In this document: positions 6,190 through 7,066 of the stretch, piece by piece
How the letters are laid out: each line of letters begins with the position of its first letter
How positions within the stretch are numbered: the first letter of the stretch is position 1
Source of the DNA: Thermoplasmata archaeon
Lineage (GTDB): Archaea > Thermoplasmatota > E2 > DHVEG-1 > B18-G2
DNA length: 7,066 bases
Assembly: GCA_021163455.1 (NCBI GenBank)
Contig: JAGGWT010000123.1
Coordinates: forward strand, 1-7,066
Reading direction: 5' to 3'
Made by a program: the position numbers and the translations under genes
Notes under the pieces: model-generated
What the model was told of the DNA's origin: nothing
Seen by the model: only the letters and a program-made list of their open reading frames with translations
Database searches by the model: none

Positions 6190-7066
6190 ATGTCTGAAGA
6201 ATGGATCAAAATAAAAGACATCCTTGATGGTAAAAAGACAGGAGAGGAAGTGAGAGTCAGGGGATGGATTTACAGAAAGAGGAGCAGTGGAGGGATAATA
6301 TTTGTACTCATCAGAGATGTTACCGGCGTTGTCCAGGCAACGGTGAGAAAGGGAAACGTTCCTGATGAGGATTTTGCAAAAGCAGATAAGGCGCTGATAG
6401 AGTCATCGATAAAGGTTTACGGGAAGGTAAAAGAAGACAAACGTGCGCCCGGCGGCTATGAGATAGAGGTAAAGAGTTTTGAAGTGGTGAATTTCGCAGA
6501 ACCTTTCCCCATAACAGAAGATCACAGCGAAGAATTTCTGCTCGATGTCAGGCATCTCTGGCTCAGGTCAAGAAAGCTCACAGAGGTGATGAAACTCAAA
6601 GCAAAGATACTCAGGTTGATAAGAGAATGGTTTGACCAGAACGATTTTTATGAAGTCACTCCAAGCGTAATCACCATGAACGCAGCAGAAGGCGGCGCAA
6701 CCGTGTTTTCCTTCGATTATTTTGGTCAGAAAGCGTTTCTCAGCCAGACCGCTCAGATGTATCTTGAGGCACTGATATTCTCTCTTGAGAGAGTCTGGAG
6801 TCTTACTCCCTCATTCAGAGCAGAAAAATCCAGAACGAGGAAACATCTCACAGAATACTGGCATCTTGAAGCAGAAGAAGCGTGGGTTGATAACGAGGGG
6901 AATATGAAAATACAGGAGGAACTTGTCAGCTACGTATGCCAGAACATTGTCAAGGTTGCAAAGGATGAGCTTGAATATCTTGGCAGGGATACAGAGAAAC
7001 TGAAAGTGGTGGAGCCCCCTTTCAAGAGAATTAAATATGAAAAGGCTATAGAGATACTCAGGGATA
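6190..7066 (+). CDS. asnS: Asparaginyl-tRNA synthetase, partial
   Basis: The first 292 codons of a class IIb aminoacyl-tRNA synthetase, open to the right edge; the family is about 430 residues, so motif 3 and the C-terminal end are missing. An OB-fold anticodon-binding domain occupies about residues 18-105 (VRVRGWIYRKRSSGGIIFVL, 21-40). The catalytic core follows: EVTPSVI (155-161) in the motif 1 region, AAEGGATVF (165-173), YFGQKAFLSQTAQMYLEAL (177-195) and motif 2, PSFRAEKSRTRKHLTEYWHL (207-226). The YFGxxAFLSQ and HLTEYWHLEAEEAW wording is that of archaeal AsnRS rather than AspRS. The intact OB domain argues against the AspRS-derived asparagine synthetase AsnA, which lacks it. The enzyme charges tRNA-Asn with asparagine in the cytoplasm. 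The ATG at 6190 is the first in-frame start, at the beginning of family homology. Confidence 0.92.
   Translation, partial: MSEEWIKIKDILDGKKTGEEVRVRGWIYRKRSSGGIIFVLIRDVTGVVQATVRKGNVPDEDFAKADKALIESSIKVYGKVKEDKRAPGGYEIEVKSFEVVNFAEPFPITEDHSEEFLLDVRHLWLRSRKLTEVMKLKAKILRLIREWFDQNDFYEVTPSVITMNAAEGGATVFSFDYFGQKAFLSQTAQMYLEALIFSLERVWSLTPSFRAEKSRTRKHLTEYWHLEAEEAWVDNEGNMKIQEELVSYVCQNIVKVAKDELEYLGRDTEKLKVVEPPFKRIKYEKAIEILRD

Overview
The window reads as a typical stretch of an archaeal chromosome, probably euryarchaeal. The evidence is the gene content: archaeal diphthine-ammonia ligase (Dph6) family, archease, DUF123 GIY-YIG protein, archaeal-type AsnRS, and a methylthioinosine phosphorylase-like enzyme. 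Promoter structure agrees, with A/T-rich TATA boxes about 26 nt upstream of start codons and several apparently leaderless genes. AGA/AGG arginine and ATA isoleucine codons are frequent. There is no rRNA or other marker in the window, so a genus cannot be named. Archaeoglobus-like or ANME-1/Syntrophoarchaeum-like lineages are only a guess.

Layout: (1) 1-483, minus strand, the 5' part of a dph6-like gene running off the left edge. (2) 526-2113, plus strand, a tight three-gene operon of MTAP-family nucleoside phosphorylase, archease and DUF123 GIY-YIG protein, joined by two 4-nt start/stop overlaps. It diverges from dph6 across a 42-bp gap that holds a palindromic TATA element. (3) 2115-4094, minus strand, AMP-forming acetyl-CoA synthetase, ending one base from the operon's last stop codon. 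(4) 4197-5012, minus strand, nadC (quinolinate phosphoribosyltransferase). (5) 5139-6074, minus strand, a GalE-like NDP-sugar epimerase. (6) 6190-7066, plus strand, the first 292 codons of asnS, running off the right edge.

The genes are mostly housekeeping: translation (diphthamide on EF-2, Asn-tRNA charging), RNA ligation (archease as RtcB activator), purine or methylthio-nucleoside salvage, acetate activation, NAD synthesis and nucleotide-sugar supply. Apart from the three-gene operon there is no clear functional coupling between neighbours. Every intergenic gap is under 130 bp. I found no tRNA, rRNA, CRISPR array, insertion sequence, integrase or attachment site.

No previously undescribed system is evident. 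The most distinctive features are the symmetric two-way TATA palindrome between dph6 and the phosphorylase operon, the split between leaderless and Shine-Dalgarno-led genes, and the packing of archease with a DUF123 GIY-YIG protein.
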